Positions 4,369-5,330 of a DNA stretch of 5,330 nucleotides are shown piece by piece. Below the pieces are notes generated by a model, which made no database searches, had not been told where the DNA came from, and worked only from the letters and a program-made list of their open reading frames with translations. Both the position numbers and the translations under genes were made by a program. Each line of letters opens with the position of its first letter. Positions within the stretch are counted from its first letter, which is position 1. This DNA is from Myxococcales bacterium (GTDB lineage Bacteria > Myxococcota_A > Bradymonadia > UBA4248): the NCBI GenBank assembly GCA_004554395.1, contig SFMP01000215.1:1-5330 (forward strand), written 5' to 3'.

Positions 4369-5330
4369 ATGGCAGAGTTGTTCAAAGACGCTTTTCAGTC
4401 GATGGATCTCTCTACAGAAAAGCTGACCGATGTTTTGAACGTCGCCAAGCAGTCCGATGCCAAAAAGCTCAACGACAGGGAATTGCGGCAAATCGAAGAG
4501 CTTTTGCGCAAATTGTCGGATTCATTCGATCTGTTTTCGGTTCAAGACATCATGCAGACGAAGGTGGCGCGCGGTGAGTTTACGGGGCAAAAAGAAAAGC
4601 TCGAAGAGATTGCGCAACAGTATCAGCAGATGGAGGCACTCATTGCCAACATGACGCAGACTTTGATGGGGCTAGAAAGCGTGCGCAATCGGTTTTCGCA
4701 ACTCCACGGGAGCTATGCGACGTTGTTGTCGTCGCTCGAGAAGTCGCAGAAGACATCGGCGGCTTCGCGTCTGAAGCTGACGCAGTTTTCGCTCAATCAG
4801 ACGAAAGACACGGTCGAGAAGGCGACGGAGCATTTTAAGCGGCAATTGCTCGATTTGATGACGCTTTACGAAGTACTCGGTGCACAATACTTCCAGATGG
4901 CGGCTGCGGCATCGGCAGATGAGTATTCCGACGAACACCCCGAGCCCCCTGCCGAAGAACCAAATGACGAGAATTCCGACGAAAACGCCGAGCAAACGAG
5001 CGCAGAAACCGAACAAGATACGACAGAACAACAAGCCGCCGAACAAGCCGAAGCAGAACAACAAGCCGCTGAACAAGCCGAAGCTGAACAGCTCGCCGCC
5101 GATGAGCTTGCCGCTCAAGAATTGGCCGAGCAACAAGCCGCAGAACAAGCCGAAGCTGAACAACTCGCCGCCGATGAGCTCGCCGCTCAAGAATTGGCTG
5201 AGCAACAAGCCGCTGAACAAGCAGAAGCTGAACAACTCGCCGCCGATGAGCTCGCCGCTCAAGAGTTGGCCGAGCAACAAGCCGCTGAACAAGCAGAAGC
5301 TGAACAGCTCGCCGCCGATGAGCTTGCCGC
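4369..5330 (+). CDS. coiled-coil protein with acidic 24-residue tandem repeats (3' end outside window)
   Basis: This open frame begins MAELFKDAFQSMDLSTEKL and continues without a stop for 320 codons to the window edge. A strong GGAGG (4360-4364) lies 4 bases before the ATG and a promoter lies upstream. Residues 1 to about 180 are charged and Leu/Gln-rich with heptad-like spacing (for example RELRQIEELLRKLSDSFDLF, LEEIAQQYQQMEALI) and look like long alpha-helical coiled coil. There is no signal peptide and no membrane segment, so the protein is probably cytosolic. Residues about 184-219 are an acidic, Pro/Asn/Ser-containing linker. From residue 220 on, the chain is built of Ala, Glu, Gln, Leu and Asp only: two copies of EQQAAEQAEA, then a 24-residue unit (LAADELAAQELAEQQAAEQA plus EAEQ) that repeats to the end. 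The composition recalls the helical stalk of TolA, but Lys and Arg are missing, so that name is not justified. I do not recognise the family. Function is unknown; scaffold or spacer roles are possible. Confidence 0.85.
   Translation, partial: MAELFKDAFQSMDLSTEKLTDVLNVAKQSDAKKLNDRELRQIEELLRKLSDSFDLFSVQDIMQTKVARGEFTGQKEKLEEIAQQYQQMEALIANMTQTLMGLESVRNRFSQLHGSYATLLSSLEKSQKTSAASRLKLTQFSLNQTKDTVEKATEHFKRQLLDLMTLYEVLGAQYFQMAAAASADEYSDEHPEPPAEEPNDENSDENAEQTSAETEQDTTEQQAAEQAEAEQQAAEQAEAEQLAADELAAQELAEQQAAEQAEAEQLAADELAAQELAEQQAAEQAEAEQLAADELAAQELAEQQAAEQAEAEQLAADELA
5026..5330 (+). repeat. in-frame tandem repeats, 30-bp and 72-bp units
   Basis: Two 30-bp copies coding EQQAAEQAEA start at 5026 and 5056. 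Then 72-bp units start at 5092, 5164, 5236 and 5308 (the last cut by the window end). The units keep the reading frame. Between the three full 72-bp units the only differences are third-base changes at six codons, every one synonymous. The 24-residue unit is itself two 10-residue modules plus QELA. Confidence 0.92.

Noticed and set aside
4260..4577. A 105-codon plus-strand frame overlapping the start of the coiled-coil gene
   Set aside because: It overlaps the promoter and the true start in another frame, and its product is basic, without recognisable features or a ribosome site.
4672..5292. A 206-codon minus-strand frame with Leu/Gly/Phe-rich repeats resembling membrane segments
   Set aside because: It is the antisense reading of the repeat-containing coiled-coil gene, which has a promoter, a strong ribosome site and a coherent protein on the plus strand.

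Overview
The window looks like chromosomal DNA of a Gram-negative bacterium. One gene encodes an exported protein with the look of an outer-membrane beta-barrel. The tRNA gene does not encode its 3' CCA, which argues against enteric-type gammaproteobacteria. The 'PASTLGQAGFE' stretch of the barrel protein and the divergent acyl-CoA-synthetase-like protein remind me of the myxobacterial/deltaproteobacterial world, but this placement is inference from memory.

Left part (1-3333), all transcribed from the minus strand. Reading in the direction of transcription: a sigma70-type promoter (3305-3333) drives a 288-aa signal-peptide-bearing beta-barrel candidate (2380-3246), which ends in a strong intrinsic terminator (2288-2317). 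A separate candidate promoter (2240-2268) precedes a 631-aa ANL-superfamily (acyl-CoA synthetase-like) protein with eroded adenylation motifs (275-2170), followed by a weak terminator (143-161). Last comes a tRNA-Leu(CAA) gene (16-99) with its own well-formed promoter (112-140).

Middle (3334-3861), no gene. This stretch is packed with palindromes. Three GC-rich hairpins are followed by six copies of a 19-20 bp perfect or near-perfect palindrome at a 44-bp period (3491-3730), then a two-hairpin REP-like element (3736-3786) and an AT-rich inverted repeat (3839-3861). It separates the minus-strand units from the plus-strand material to its right.

Right part (3848-5330), plus strand. First comes a decayed internal fragment of an AAA-ATPase-like/PD-(D/E)XK nuclease family gene, with one frameshift and one in-frame stop. 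After it, a good promoter and Shine-Dalgarno site lead into a gene that runs off the window end. It encodes a coiled-coil protein whose C-terminal half is an acidic Ala/Glu/Gln tandem repeat of 24 residues. The DNA copies of that repeat differ only at synonymous positions.

No obvious pathway links the genes. I found no clear multi-gene defence or mobile system. The most distinctive items are the palindrome array with its terminal element, the ANL protein with altered catalytic motifs, and the synonymously diverged repeat protein.
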